Position numbers and translations under genes: made by a program
Assembly (NCBI RefSeq): GCF_003932715.1
Contig: NZ_CP020700.1
Location: 186,001 to 250,000 of the forward strand
Length of the DNA stretch: 64,000 bases
Direction: 5' to 3'
Origin: Streptomyces tsukubensis
Lineage (GTDB): Bacteria; Actinomycetota; Actinomycetes; Streptomycetales; Streptomycetaceae
The notes under the pieces: model-generated
The model's database searches: none
Seen by the model: only the letters and a program-made list of their open reading frames with translations
What the model was told of the DNA's origin: nothing
Shown here: piece by piece, positions 1 to 31,171 of the stretch
How the letters are laid out: every line of letters starts with the position of its first letter
Position numbering within the stretch: the first letter of the stretch is position 1

Positions 1-23254
<23,254 letters not shown>

Positions 23255-23272
23255 CGCCGGTTCAGCCTCCAC

Positions 23273-24306
23273 TCACCGTGAGAAGTCGCGCGCGGTCGCG
23301 CCGACCGAGTCCAGAAAACCGCCCAACACCCTCACGAACCGATCCGGTTCCTCAAGATGCGGGACATGGCTGGAATCCTCGAAAACCGTCCAGCCCGAAC
23401 ACGGGATCAACTCCCGAAACGGCCGCACCGCAGCCGGAGTAGCCTCGTCATAACGACCCGAAATCACCAGAGTCGGCACCTCGATATCCGGCAGGACATC
23501 CCGCACCGACCAATCACGCAAACTCCCCGTGACCGTAAACTCATTCGGGCCGTTCATCGCATGATAAACAACCGGATTACTATGCATCTCCAAAAACGTG
23601 GCCATCAACGGCCCCGGATAAGGATCCAGCCGGCAGAAATGACGGCCATAAAACACGCCCATCGCCGCCTGATACTCCTCACCATCCGTCGTCCCCGCCG
23701 CCTCATGCCGGCGTAAAACCTCATCCACACCCGGCGGAAGCTCCGCCCGCAACACCTCCATCTCCGCCCGCCACAACGGATACGACACCGGAGCATTCGC
23801 AATCACCAAACCCCGCAAACCCGCCGGCCGCCGGGCGGCATGCACCGCCGCGAGCATCCCGCCCCACGACTGCCCGAACAACACATAATCCGAATCAACA
23901 CCCAACCCCGCCAACAAATTATCCAACTCCTCCAAAAACAACTCAGGACTCCAAAACCCCGCACCCACACCCGGAACACGCGACGACCCACCACCCCCAA
24001 CTGGTCGTAATGCACCACCCGCACACCCCACGACGCAAACACCGACAACGGCAACAAATAATCATGCGTCGCCCCCGGACCCCCATGCACCACCACCAAC
24101 ACCGACCCACCACCACCAAAACCCAACCCACCAACACCCAACCCAGAACCACCAACAGAACCAACACCAGAACCCGAACCCGAACCCGACCCAACAGAAC
24201 CAGAACCCGAACCAACAGAACCCGACCCAACAGAACCAGAACCCAACCCCACACCCGTCACCCGAAACCACGTCGACCAACCCCCAAACCCCACCACCCC
24301 CCGCAC
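23273..24306 (-). CDS. Proline-iminopeptidase-like alpha/beta hydrolase, apparent frameshift
   Basis: The protein matches the proline iminopeptidase branch of alpha/beta hydrolases: WSTWFRVTG near the N-terminus, HGGPGATHDYLLPLSVF, the nucleophile elbow GQSWGG, a late Asp in SGRYDEATP and the catalytic His in DSSHVPHLEEP. The frame breaks at a run of five C at 23994-23998: HYDQLG should be followed by GGGSSRVPG, which needs one more base. A Gly/Ser/Val-rich insertion of about 45 residues sits just before VLVVVHGGPG. The start is uncertain; I chose the GTG near 24306 because it precedes GWSTWFRVTG. Its stop directly abuts the PKS start region, so the two are co-transcribed and it probably acts on the polyketide or on a shunt product. 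It is not a classical type II thioesterase by sequence. Confidence 0.75.
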
Positions 24307-24640
24307 CACACCCACCCCACCCTCACCCCCCAACACCCCACACCACCCCCCAACCCACACCCACACCCACACCCACACCGGCGCCAGCGCCGGCACTACC
24401 CCTTGCACCGAAGCCAGTACCGGCACACACCCAACCCAACCCACAACACGAAAACACAAACACCCCCAAAAAAGACGACACAAACGACATGACGAACAAA
24501 CCACACCCCCAAACCCTAAACACCACCCCAACACCCCCCAACCCCCAACACCCCCTAACCCCCACACCCCAACCCCCCAAGCCCCCAAGCCCCCAAGCCC
24601 CCAAGCCCCCAAGCCCGACACCAGCAAACCGCTCTCGGAA
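24020..24640. repeat. A/C-only tract with aagccccc repeats; G-rich on the coding strand of the PKS operon
   Basis: The plus strand here is almost only A and C; about 24087-24257 contains no T at all. Part of it encodes the Gly/Ser insertion of the hydrolase; the rest (24307-24640) is the leader and promoter region of the hydrolase-PKS operon. From 24506 to 24616 there are about a dozen C-runs of 3-6, including four perfect copies of the 8-mer aagccccc at 24579-24610, so the minus strand has strong G-quadruplex potential. I see no gene in 24307-24640. Confidence 0.8.
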
Positions 24641-24645
24641 ATTCC

Positions 24646-24690
24646 TTGACCTTGACACCGTGGCAAACGCTTCCCTGGCAGTGAGAGAGG
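24646..24690 (+). promoter_or_regulatory. Candidate MerR-type promoter and operator for the HEAT/MerR operon
   Basis: Two overlapping -35-like hexamers, TTGACC (24646) and TTGACA (24652), are followed by a near-perfect dyad TTGACAC-C-GTGGCAA (24652-24666, six of seven positions paired). A dyad between -35 and -10 is typical of MerR-regulated promoters. No convincing -10 box was identified. The downstream operon encodes a MerR protein, so autoregulation is likely. The ribosome binding site GAGGGAGA precedes the ATG at 24703. Confidence 0.5.
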
Positions 24691-24702
24691 GAGACGACCG
24701 CA

Positions 24703-25383
24703 ATGCCGATACCGGAAAACGAAACAAACACCACAAGACAGCTCCAACAACTGGAAAACGACAACTCGTCCGTGCGGCTCCGGGCCGTGATGGCCGTCGG
24801 CGCGGCGGCCGACGAGCTGTTCGTCACCACCCTGGTCCAGCGGTGTGCGGTGGAGCCCGACTTCTCCGTCCGTGAGGCACTGACGTGGGCGTTGACCCGC
24901 TATCCCGCGGGAGTGACGGTCCCCCTGCTGGTCGGCGAACTCCGCTCGGAGGGCCCGCAGGCACGGAGCCAGGCCCTGCATACGCTCTCCAAGATCGGGG
25001 ACCGGCGGGCGTGGCCGGCGATCACCCGGAGGCTGCTGACCGACGCCGACCAGGAGGTGGCGCGGAGCGCCTGGCGGGCGGCCGTCGTGCTCGTTCCCGA
25101 AGGCGAGGAGGCCGAGCTGGCCGGAGTGCTGGTGTCGCAGCTCGGGCGTGGCGGGCGCGAGATGCAGCTGAGCCTCAGCCGGGCGCTCATCGCGCTCGGT
25201 GAGGTGGCTGTCCCCCTGTTGCGAGGCGCCGCGGTGGATTCCGTACCGCGGGTGCGTCGGCATGCGATCGCCACGGAACACTTGTTGCGCGACCCGGATG
25301 CCGGGTTCGCGTACGCGGTCGAGGAGGCAAAGCGTGTGGTGGCACTCGGTTCCGTCGCACCGAAGGGTGACGGCTCGTGCTGA
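24703..25383 (+). CDS. HEAT-repeat domain protein
   Basis: This 226-residue protein is built from alpha-helical HEAT/PBS-lyase-like repeats, for example SSVRLRAVMAVGAAAD, FSVREALTWALTRYP, PQARSQALHTLSKIGD and PRVRRHAIATEHLLRD. It has no catalytic motif and no membrane segment, so it is probably a soluble scaffold or protein-binding module. It overlaps the next gene by 7 nt, and that gene also carries HEAT-like repeats behind a MerR DNA-binding domain, so the two are likely functional partners. It is divergent from the PKS operon; nothing else ties it to the polyketide. Confidence 0.85.
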   Translation: MPIPENETNTTRQLQQLENDNSSVRLRAVMAVGAAADELFVTTLVQRCAVEPDFSVREALTWALTRYPAGVTVPLLVGELRSEGPQARSQALHTLSKIGDRRAWPAITRRLLTDADQEVARSAWRAAVVLVPEGEEAELAGVLVSQLGRGGREMQLSLSRALIALGEVAVPLLRGAAVDSVPRVRRHAIATEHLLRDPDAGFAYAVEEAKRVVALGSVAPKGDGSC

Positions 25384-26375
25384 TCGGTGAGGTGGCCCGG
25401 CGGGCCGGGGTGAGCGCCCGGATGCTTCGGCATTACGAGTCCCTCGGCCTGGTGCGGCCGTCGGCCCGGACGGAGGGGGGTTATCGGCAGTACTCGGAGG
25501 AGGACATCCGACGGATCTTCCATATCGAGAGCCTGCGGTTGCTGGGACTGTCGCTGCACGAAGTGGGGCGGGCTCTGGACGATCCCGGCTTCGAGCCGTC
25601 CGTACTGGTCGAAGAGCTGACACGGCAGACCCAGGAGCGCATCGCACAGGAGACCGAGCTGCTCACGAGGCTGCGGCGGATCGGTGCGGCGGAGCCCTCC
25701 GGCTGGGAGGACGTCCTTCAGGTCGTGGCGCTACTCCGCGCTCTCGGCTCGAAGAGTGCCGGGAAGCGTCAGCGGGCGGCCCTTTCCGCGGTCGACGAGG
25801 TTCCGGTGGAGGTCCTGGTCGAGGCGGCGCTGGGCGAGGCGGACCCGCATGTGGCCGGGGCGTTGCGGTGGGCTCTGGCACATGCCGGGGACGACGGGGC
25901 AGCGCTGCTGGGAGCGGGGCTCGGTTCGGCGGAGGCCGCGGTGCGGGAACGTGCCGTGCGTGCGCTGGCCGAGATCCCGGGTGAGGTGGCGACCGCGTTG
26001 CTCCGGGGCGCGCTCACCCATGACGACGTCGCGGTACGCAGGTGTGCGGCGCCGGCGCTCGCGGAACGGGGAGTCGACGACGGGGTTCCGGTGCTCATCG
26101 GCATGGTCGTCGAAGGCGTGAACGACACCGATGCGGCCGACGCCCTCGGTGCGCTGGCGAGTGATCCCGGATCGGCGGAGCGGATCGCCACCGGGCTCAC
26201 CGACTGCCTTGCCGACGGCGGGGCGGAACCGTCCGTGCGCCGCCGGCTGGCACAGGCGCTCGCGGATGTGCCGGGGCCCGTGGCGTCCCGTGCCCTGGCC
26301 GATCTGTCGTACGACGAGGACCGTGCCGTTGCGCTGACGGCGGGGTACGTTCTCCGGCTGCGCAACGGGCGGTAG
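25377..26375 (+). CDS. MerR-family transcriptional regulator with C-terminal HEAT repeats
   Basis: The first 70 residues are a MerR winged helix-turn-helix (IGEVARRAGVSARMLRHYES, then GLVRPSARTEGGYRQYSEED), followed by the usual coiled-coil dimerisation helix (LTRQTQERIAQETELLTRL). From about residue 130 to 330 the protein consists of HEAT-like Ala/Leu-rich helical repeats instead of a small metal- or drug-binding tail. The start is a GTG inside the end of the upstream HEAT gene, so the two are translationally coupled. It most likely binds the dyad at 24652-24666. The signal it senses is not evident. Confidence 0.88.
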   Translation: MLIGEVARRAGVSARMLRHYESLGLVRPSARTEGGYRQYSEEDIRRIFHIESLRLLGLSLHEVGRALDDPGFEPSVLVEELTRQTQERIAQETELLTRLRRIGAAEPSGWEDVLQVVALLRALGSKSAGKRQRAALSAVDEVPVEVLVEAALGEADPHVAGALRWALAHAGDDGAALLGAGLGSAEAAVRERAVRALAEIPGEVATALLRGALTHDDVAVRRCAAPALAERGVDDGVPVLIGMVVEGVNDTDAADALGALASDPGSAERIATGLTDCLADGGAEPSVRRRLAQALADVPGPVASRALADLSYDEDRAVALTAGYVLRLRNGR

Positions 26376-26418
26376 GCCACGGGCCGGTTCGGGTCCGACC
26401 CCGATTCACAGGTCAGCT

Positions 26419-26450
26419 CGGCGTCTCGGCGTCTCGGCGTCTCGGCGTCT
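26419..26450. repeat. Four perfect tandem copies of cggcgtct
   Basis: An 8-bp unit is repeated four times in the short gap between the convergent MerR gene and the acidic protein gene, flanked by ggtcag on the left and gggtcag on the right. It lies just beyond the stop codon of the minus-strand gene (26455). No function is implied; it could be a slippage-prone array useful for strain typing. Confidence 0.8.
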
Positions 26451-26454
26451 CGGG

Positions 26455-27138
26455 TCAGTGCTGCCCGGGGATGAGTTCGACGCGCAGGGCGATCACGTCG
26501 TAGTGGGAGTAGGAGTTGATGTCGTCGGTGAGCTCTAGGACGACGCGGCCCGCCTTCCGGTTCCACTTCTCCCAGCGTTCGTCCAGGTCTCCGGATCCGG
26601 ATTCGTCCGGTGCGCCCAGTTCGGTACGGATCAGCCGGCCCAGGCGGTCGTACTCGGCGTGGAGGTCGGCGCGGGTCGCGTCGGGCTGACGTATCCACGC
26701 CGGTCCGTAGTCGTCGTCGAGGTCGTCCTCTTCACCATCTACCTCCTCGTCACCATCTACCTCCTCTTCACCGTCGGCCTCGTCGGGTCCGTCGGCCTCA
26801 TCTGGTTCATCGGCCTCGTCGCCGAACGCCGGCCAGTAGAGGGCACACGGCAGGCGGACGAACGTCTCCCCGCTCCCCTCCCCCGGCGGGTCCCCGAGCT
26901 CCAGACGCCACCCGATCCCGCCGCCTTCGTCCGCGGCGGGGCCGTCGACGTGATGGGGGCCGCCCGCGCCGCCGCCCCACTCGACGGCCGGACGGCCGTC
27001 CGGTCCGGGGCGGGCCCAGCCGTACCGCACCATGGTTTCTTCGAGTCCGGGCCGGTCCCAGGAGTGTTCCGTGAGGGCGGCGATGCGGCGTACCCAGACG
27101 GCGTCCACCTGCAAGGTCTTGAAGGTTCTCAAGGTCAT
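26455..27138 (-). CDS. Acidic hypothetical protein
   Basis: This 227-residue soluble protein belongs to no family I recognise. An N-terminal region (FKTLQVDAVWVRRIAALTEH) and a C-terminal region (ERWEKWNRKAGRVVLELTDD) look folded and are joined by a very acidic spacer of Asp/Glu-Ala-Gly repeats at about residues 107-145. It has no signal peptide or membrane segment. It is divergent from the DUF2071 gene and convergent with the MerR gene. The reading frame has good Streptomyces codon bias. Confidence 0.7.
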   Translation of the reverse strand: MTLRTFKTLQVDAVWVRRIAALTEHSWDRPGLEETMVRYGWARPGPDGRPAVEWGGGAGGPHHVDGPAADEGGGIGWRLELGDPPGEGSGETFVRLPCALYWPAFGDEADEPDEADGPDEADGEEEVDGDEEVDGEEDDLDDDYGPAWIRQPDATRADLHAEYDRLGRLIRTELGAPDESGSGDLDERWEKWNRKAGRVVLELTDDINSYSHYDVIALRVELIPGQH

Positions 27139-27201
27139 CCGCTCATGCTAGGTGTCGCGGGAGGCTTCTTCGGCGGGGACGGTGTCTGCCATCCTGACGC
27201 G

Positions 27202-27945
27202 GTGTACGAACCTGCGCCCGTGACTCCCGATGCCCCGCACGCGATAGCCGCGCCGCTGCTGACGCAGCACTGGCTGGACCTGTGCTTCGTCCACTGGGCG
27301 GTACCGCCCGATGCGGTGGCTCCGCTGCTGCCGCGCGGTACTTCTCCGGATGTGTTCGACGGGGTCACCTATGTGGGGCTGGTGGCCTTCCGGATGCATC
27401 GGGTGGGCTGGCTGCGGCTGCCCGGGCTGCCGTATCTCGGGTCGTTCCCGGAGACCAACGTCCGGCTGTACTCGGTCGACGGGCACGGCCGGCGAGGTGT
27501 GGTCTTCCGCTCCATGGATGCCTCCCGGCTGCTCCCGGTTCTGATCGGGAGGGCCGGTTTCCGGCTGCCCTATCTCTGGTCCCGGATGCGGGTACGGGCC
27601 TCGGGCGACACCTTCGCGTACTCCAGTTCCCGGCGCTGGCCGGGGCCGCGGGGCGCGGACAGCCGGATCGTCGTGCGCCGGGGCGAGCCGGTGGCGGAGC
27701 CCACGGAACTGGAGCATTTCCTGACGGCGCGGTGGGGCATGCACAACACGTTCTTCCGGGCGGCGTCGTATCTGCCCAATGACCATCCCCGCTGGCCGTT
27801 GTTCCGTGCCGAGCTGGTCGACTGCGAGGAGAACCTGGTGGCGGCGGCGGGTCTGCCGGCCCCGCGGGAGGCTCCGGTCAGTGTGCTCTACTCCCCCGGG
27901 GTGCCCGTACGGCTGGGAGGTCCGCTGCGTCCGGCAGGCCGGTGA
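27202..27945 (+). CDS. YqjF-like DUF2071 protein
   Basis: The protein (about 247 residues) has the family pattern: a Trp/His-containing start (LTQHWLDLCFVHWAVPPDAV), LLPRGTSPDVFDGVTYVGLVAF, the conserved FPETNVRLYSVDGHGRRGVVF, and the late WGMHNTFF region. The biochemical role of DUF2071 is unknown. I chose the GTG at 27202; an upstream in-frame ATG at 27145 would add 19 residues, and a GTG at 27220 is also possible. Its 3' end overlaps the convergent methyltransferase gene by about 68 nt. Confidence 0.8.
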   Translation: MYEPAPVTPDAPHAIAAPLLTQHWLDLCFVHWAVPPDAVAPLLPRGTSPDVFDGVTYVGLVAFRMHRVGWLRLPGLPYLGSFPETNVRLYSVDGHGRRGVVFRSMDASRLLPVLIGRAGFRLPYLWSRMRVRASGDTFAYSSSRRWPGPRGADSRIVVRRGEPVAEPTELEHFLTARWGMHNTFFRAASYLPNDHPRWPLFRAELVDCEENLVAAAGLPAPREAPVSVLYSPGVPVRLGGPLRPAGR

Positions 27946-28837
27946 GCGGGGCGGTCGGGGTCCGTGAAGGCGTGCCGACGCGGGCCAGGAGCAGGAGGTA
28001 GGGGGCGTCGAAGGCGAGGGCGTCGTCGTCGGCCCGGTTGTGGAGGGCGAACAGGGCGGCGAGGTCGGCGCGGGCGTGCTGCCAGCGCCGTGCGGCTTCC
28101 AGGGCGGCGCGGTGCCGGCGCAGGGGGCCGGGTTTGTTCTCGAACGCGGCGACGGCGTGGGAGAGGGAGGGGTACCGTACGCGGACCCGTTCCACCCGGG
28201 TTTCGAAGGTGACCGGGAGTCCGGCGAACCAGGAGCTGATACGGGCGGGGTCGCCCCAGTCGGTGGGTGAGGGGGTTCCGTCCGGTTCGGGGCCGAGGTG
28301 GCGGCGGACGGTCGGGGCGATGCGGCCCATGATGCCGGAGGGGGTCCAGGAGGCGACCGCGATCAGTCCTCCCGGGCGGGTGACGCGGACCAGTTCGGCG
28401 CAGACCTTGGCCGGTTCGGGTGCGAACATGACGCCGAAGGTGGACAGGGCCAGGTCGAAGGTGTCCGCGGCGAAGGGGAGTGCCAGGGCGTCTCCGGCGA
28501 CAAAGCGGACGGTGCCGTCGGTGGGGGCGAGTCCGCGGGCCCGCGATCTGGCGGTACGCAGCAGGCCGGGTTCCAGGTCGACGCCGACGACTCGGGCTCC
28601 GGCGCGGGCGGCCGCGAGGGCGGCGGGGCCGGAGCCGGTGCCCACGTCGAGTACCCGGGTGGTGCGCCGTGCGGTGGCGGTGTCCCGGGTGGCGTCCGCC
28701 GTGGTCTCCCTGCCCGGTGCGGGTAAAGCGGGCGGGGTGAGTGCGGCCAGTGCCGTGGCGGTGACGTCGTCGGCGGCATGGGCCCAGGCGTCGCCCGCGG
28801 CCGTGTAGTCGCCGCCGTGCCAATCGTTGTTCCTCAT
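27878..28837 (-). CDS. Class I SAM-dependent methyltransferase
   Basis: This protein of 319 residues has motif I VLDVGTGSGPAALAAA at about residue 63, motif II VVGVDLEPGLL, a VAGDALALPFAADTFDLALS segment and the post-motif VRVTRPGGLIAVASW, as in Methyltransf_11/UbiE-like enzymes. The N-terminus (MRNNDWHGGDYTAAGDAWAH) precedes the fold and may form a lid. The substrate is unknown. It overlaps the upstream reductase-like gene by ATGA, so the two form a coupled operon, probably repressed by the divergent TetR protein. Confidence 0.88.
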   Translation of the reverse strand: MRNNDWHGGDYTAAGDAWAHAADDVTATALAALTPPALPAPGRETTADATRDTATARRTTRVLDVGTGSGPAALAAARAGARVVGVDLEPGLLRTARSRARGLAPTDGTVRFVAGDALALPFAADTFDLALSTFGVMFAPEPAKVCAELVRVTRPGGLIAVASWTPSGIMGRIAPTVRRHLGPEPDGTPSPTDWGDPARISSWFAGLPVTFETRVERVRVRYPSLSHAVAAFENKPGPLRRHRAALEAARRWQHARADLAALFALHNRADDDALAFDAPYLLLLARVGTPSRTPTAPLTGLPDAADLPAVRAPRGSRAH

Positions 28838-29880
28838 CGAGTGGTTCCTCCCGTGTGGTGGAGCAGTCTGATTCCGTGTTCGGTGAGGCCCTCCGGCAGC
28901 CGGGCCAGTGCGGGTACCTCTTCGATGTGGTGGACGCCGGGGGTGACGGCGCCGGTGAGTACTGCGCGGGCGGCGTGGGCGGCGACGAGTCCGGTGATGC
29001 GGCTCTGCCGGTTTCCGGTGAGGGCGTACGCGGCATGCCGGTCGTGGCGGTGGGCGTCGGCGCGGACGGCGAATCCTTCGCCGCCGAGGTGGACCCGGTT
29101 CAGGAGACCGGTCAGCAGCCGCCGTACGGCGGGGCGTTCCGCGAGCCGGCCCGGGCCGTCGCGCAGGGCGAACAGGCCTGCGGTCAGGGCTCGGGAGTCC
29201 AGGCAGAGGCGGGTGGTGACGCGGGGGACGCCGAGGGTGCGGGGCAGGGTGTACTGGTCGGAGAAGGGGAAGGGGTGGGCGGTCCTGGTGCCGTAGCCGG
29301 GCAGCCCGATCCGCAGGGGTGCGGCGGGGGCGGGGGTGGTGAGGGAGGTGAGGGTCCAGCGGACCGCGTCGGCGCCGTGGTGGTCGCCGGTGCCGAGGAG
29401 CAGGGTGAGGTCGATGCGTTCGGCGCCGCCGACGGCTTCATGGGCGCGGCGGGCCAGGAGGTTGGTGAGGCCGGGTGCGACGCCGGTGCTGAGGACGGCC
29501 GCGGCACCGGTTCGCCGTGCGAGGGGGCCGAGTCCGGTGAGGGCGTCGAGGAGGTGTGCGGTGGCGCCGACGTCGACGATGTGGATGCCGCGCTCCAGGC
29601 AGAGTTCCGCGGCGGTGATGTCGGGTGGTTCGGCGCAGAGGACGACGAGGGTCACGTCGGGCAGCCGGTCGAGGGTCCGGGCGAAGGCGTCGGGGTCGGC
29701 GATGTCAGTCCGGACTCCGTCGAGCCGGTGGGCTTGCGCAGGGTTACGGCCCGCGGGGATCGCCCGGCCCGGGAACCAGGCGTCCAGCGCCGCCGTCACG
29801 GCGCTCCCGACGGCGCCGTAGCCGCCGATGACCAGAGCACGTCCGATCGGGTTCCCTCCCCGCGATTTCGCTGTAGTCAT
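28834..29880 (-). CDS. Saccharopine dehydrogenase-like NAD(P)-binding protein
   Basis: This 348-residue protein has an N-terminal Rossmann motif (ALVIGGYGAVGSAVTAAL) followed by the saccharopine dehydrogenase/homospermidine synthase-like arrangement (VVLCAEPPDITAAELCLERG, VLSTGVAPGLTNLLA). It probably catalyses an NAD(P)-dependent redox or trans-sulfhydryl-free carbonyl reaction on a small molecule; the substrate is unknown. It is the first gene of a two-gene operon with the methyltransferase (4-nt overlap). The divergent TetR gene begins 56 nt away with a perfect palindrome between them. Confidence 0.8.
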   Translation of the reverse strand: MTTAKSRGGNPIGRALVIGGYGAVGSAVTAALDAWFPGRAIPAGRNPAQAHRLDGVRTDIADPDAFARTLDRLPDVTLVVLCAEPPDITAAELCLERGIHIVDVGATAHLLDALTGLGPLARRTGAAAVLSTGVAPGLTNLLARRAHEAVGGAERIDLTLLLGTGDHHGADAVRWTLTSLTTPAPAAPLRIGLPGYGTRTAHPFPFSDQYTLPRTLGVPRVTTRLCLDSRALTAGLFALRDGPGRLAERPAVRRLLTGLLNRVHLGGEGFAVRADAHRHDRHAAYALTGNRQSRITGLVAAHAARAVLTGAVTPGVHHIEEVPALARLPEGLTEHGIRLLHHTGGTTR

Positions 29881-29895
29881 ACTCCAGTGAAATAC

Positions 29896-29914
29896 ACTGT
29901 AGTGTCACTACAGT
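29896..29914. promoter_or_regulatory. Perfect TetR-type operator between divergent genes
   Basis: ACTGTAGTG-T-CACTACAGT is a perfect inverted repeat with 9-bp arms and a one-base centre. It lies between the reductase gene (minus, starting 29880) and the TetR gene (plus, starting 29937), where it could cover both promoters. The length and position fit a TetR dimer site, so the TetR protein likely represses its own gene and the reductase-methyltransferase operon. Confidence 0.75.
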
Positions 29915-29936
29915 CAATCTTGGGGAGGTCGGGACC

Positions 29937-30557
29937 GTGCCCGTCAGCCGTGCTGAGAAGGCCCTCCGAACACGGCGGCGCATGCTGGAAGCCGCCCTCC
30001 GCCTCTTCTCCGAGCGCGGCTGGTCCCGTACGACGGTCGAGGACATCGCGCGGGCCGCGGAAGTCGGTGTGCAGACGGTGTACTTCACCTTCGGCACCAA
30101 GCGGGCTCTGCTGAAGGAAGTCCTGGACATCGCGATCGCCGGGGACGCGGATCCGGTGGCCACGCTCGACCGGTCCTGGGCGAACGAGGTCCTCGGCGAG
30201 CCGGATCCCGCGGCCCAGCTCGCCCTTCAGGCAGCGGGTGCGCGGCGCATACTGGAGCGGGCGGCTCCGGTGCTTGAGGTCGTTCGCGCGGTGGCCGCCT
30301 GCGATCCGGAGCTGGCCGGGCTGTGGCGTACCAATGCGGAGCAACGGCACACGGTCCAGCTGCGGTTCGCCGAGGCGTTGACGGTCAAGACGGGCGGGGC
30401 GCTGCGGGACGGGCACGATGCCGGTTCGGCCGCGGATGTCGCGATGACCGTCCTGGGACCGGAGACCTACGAGCTGCTCGTCGGCCGGCGCGGCTGGAGT
30501 CCGGACCGCTGGGAGCGGTGGGCCGCGGACGCCCTCGTACGGCAACTGCTCCCCTGA
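29937..30557 (+). CDS. TetR-family transcriptional regulator
   Basis: This 206-residue regulator has an N-terminal TetR helix-turn-helix (TRRRMLEAALRLFSERGW, then TVEDIARAAEVGVQTVYFTF) and a helical ligand-binding C-terminal domain without recognisable ligand motifs. The GTG start has a clear GGGGAGG 8 nt upstream. It should bind the palindrome at 29896-29914. Divergent orientation to a redox enzyme and a methyltransferase suggests that a small molecule handled by those enzymes is the inducer. Confidence 0.9.
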   Translation: MPVSRAEKALRTRRRMLEAALRLFSERGWSRTTVEDIARAAEVGVQTVYFTFGTKRALLKEVLDIAIAGDADPVATLDRSWANEVLGEPDPAAQLALQAAGARRILERAAPVLEVVRAVAACDPELAGLWRTNAEQRHTVQLRFAEALTVKTGGALRDGHDAGSAADVAMTVLGPETYELLVGRRGWSPDRWERWAADALVRQLLP

Positions 30558-30685
30558 GAGGCCGTCTTCCGTCGCCGCCGGGCCGCATGAGGCCTGTGTG
30601 ACCGTTCCGGAGACCGTTTGCGGCGGTCCAGAACCGGGCGGGCCTCTGCCGTCGTCCCTGCGGGAAACGGGATGGAGCTGCAGAA

Positions 30686-31057
30686 ATGCGGGAGGGGCGC
30701 ATGGTGCCGGTGGACCGGGAGGGAAGTGCGGTGGCGCCGCGCGCGGCGGCATCGGCGGACCGTGCCCGTCCGGTGGCACGCACCGCGGTGGGGGGACTGC
30801 TCGCCGCGGGAAATCTGCTGACCGGGTGGCTGCTGGTGACGTCCTTTCTGGTACGTCCGCCGGGCGGGGCCTGGGATCGGGCGAGCATCACCGCGGCCGG
30901 GGTGCCGGCGATGTCCGCGCATATCGGGTCGTGGCTCACCGAGTGGGCCACCTTCCATCTTGTGCGGTGGCGTCTGGTGCCGCCGTGGTGGTACGCCGTC
31001 CCGATCGCCGTCGGCACCGTGTCACTGGTGTGGCTGTTCGTCCTGACGGAGAAGTGA
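30686..31057 (+). CDS. Small membrane protein of unknown function
   Basis: The ORF encodes about 123 residues with two hydrophobic segments, TAVGGLLAAGNLLTGWLLVT and a C-terminal YAVPIAVGTVSLVWLFVL, so it is probably a two-pass inner-membrane protein. The N-terminal 30 residues are hydrophilic. An in-frame ATG five codons downstream (MVPVDREG) is an alternative start. I do not recognise the family. It lies between the TetR gene and the secreted AMIN-like gene. Confidence 0.6.
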   Translation: MREGRMVPVDREGSAVAPRAAASADRARPVARTAVGGLLAAGNLLTGWLLVTSFLVRPPGGAWDRASITAAGVPAMSAHIGSWLTEWATFHLVRWRLVPPWWYAVPIAVGTVSLVWLFVLTEK

Positions 31058-31171
31058 CATGGGCCGTCCACCGGTTCCGTACCGCACCGTCCCGCTTCCG
31101 CGGTCCGTCCGGACCGTGTGTCCGCCGATGGGTCCGTCGACCGTCGGCAACACCTCGCTGGAGGGCATGTC

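Noticed and set aside
23273..24306. Hydrolase as a type II thioesterase
   Set aside because: It has HGGPG and GQSWGG of the proline iminopeptidase group rather than the LFCFPYAGG and GHSMG patterns of PKS editing thioesterases.
24020..24640. Repeat-rich tract as a CRISPR array
   Set aside because: Repeats are short, irregular 6-8-mers without uniform spacers, and there are no cas genes.
23803..25647. Minus-strand open frame of 614 residues across the HEAT gene and the A/C tract
   Set aside because: Only its last 130 residues resemble the hydrolase; the rest is antisense to the HEAT and MerR genes and low-complexity. It exists because of the frameshift at 23994-23998.
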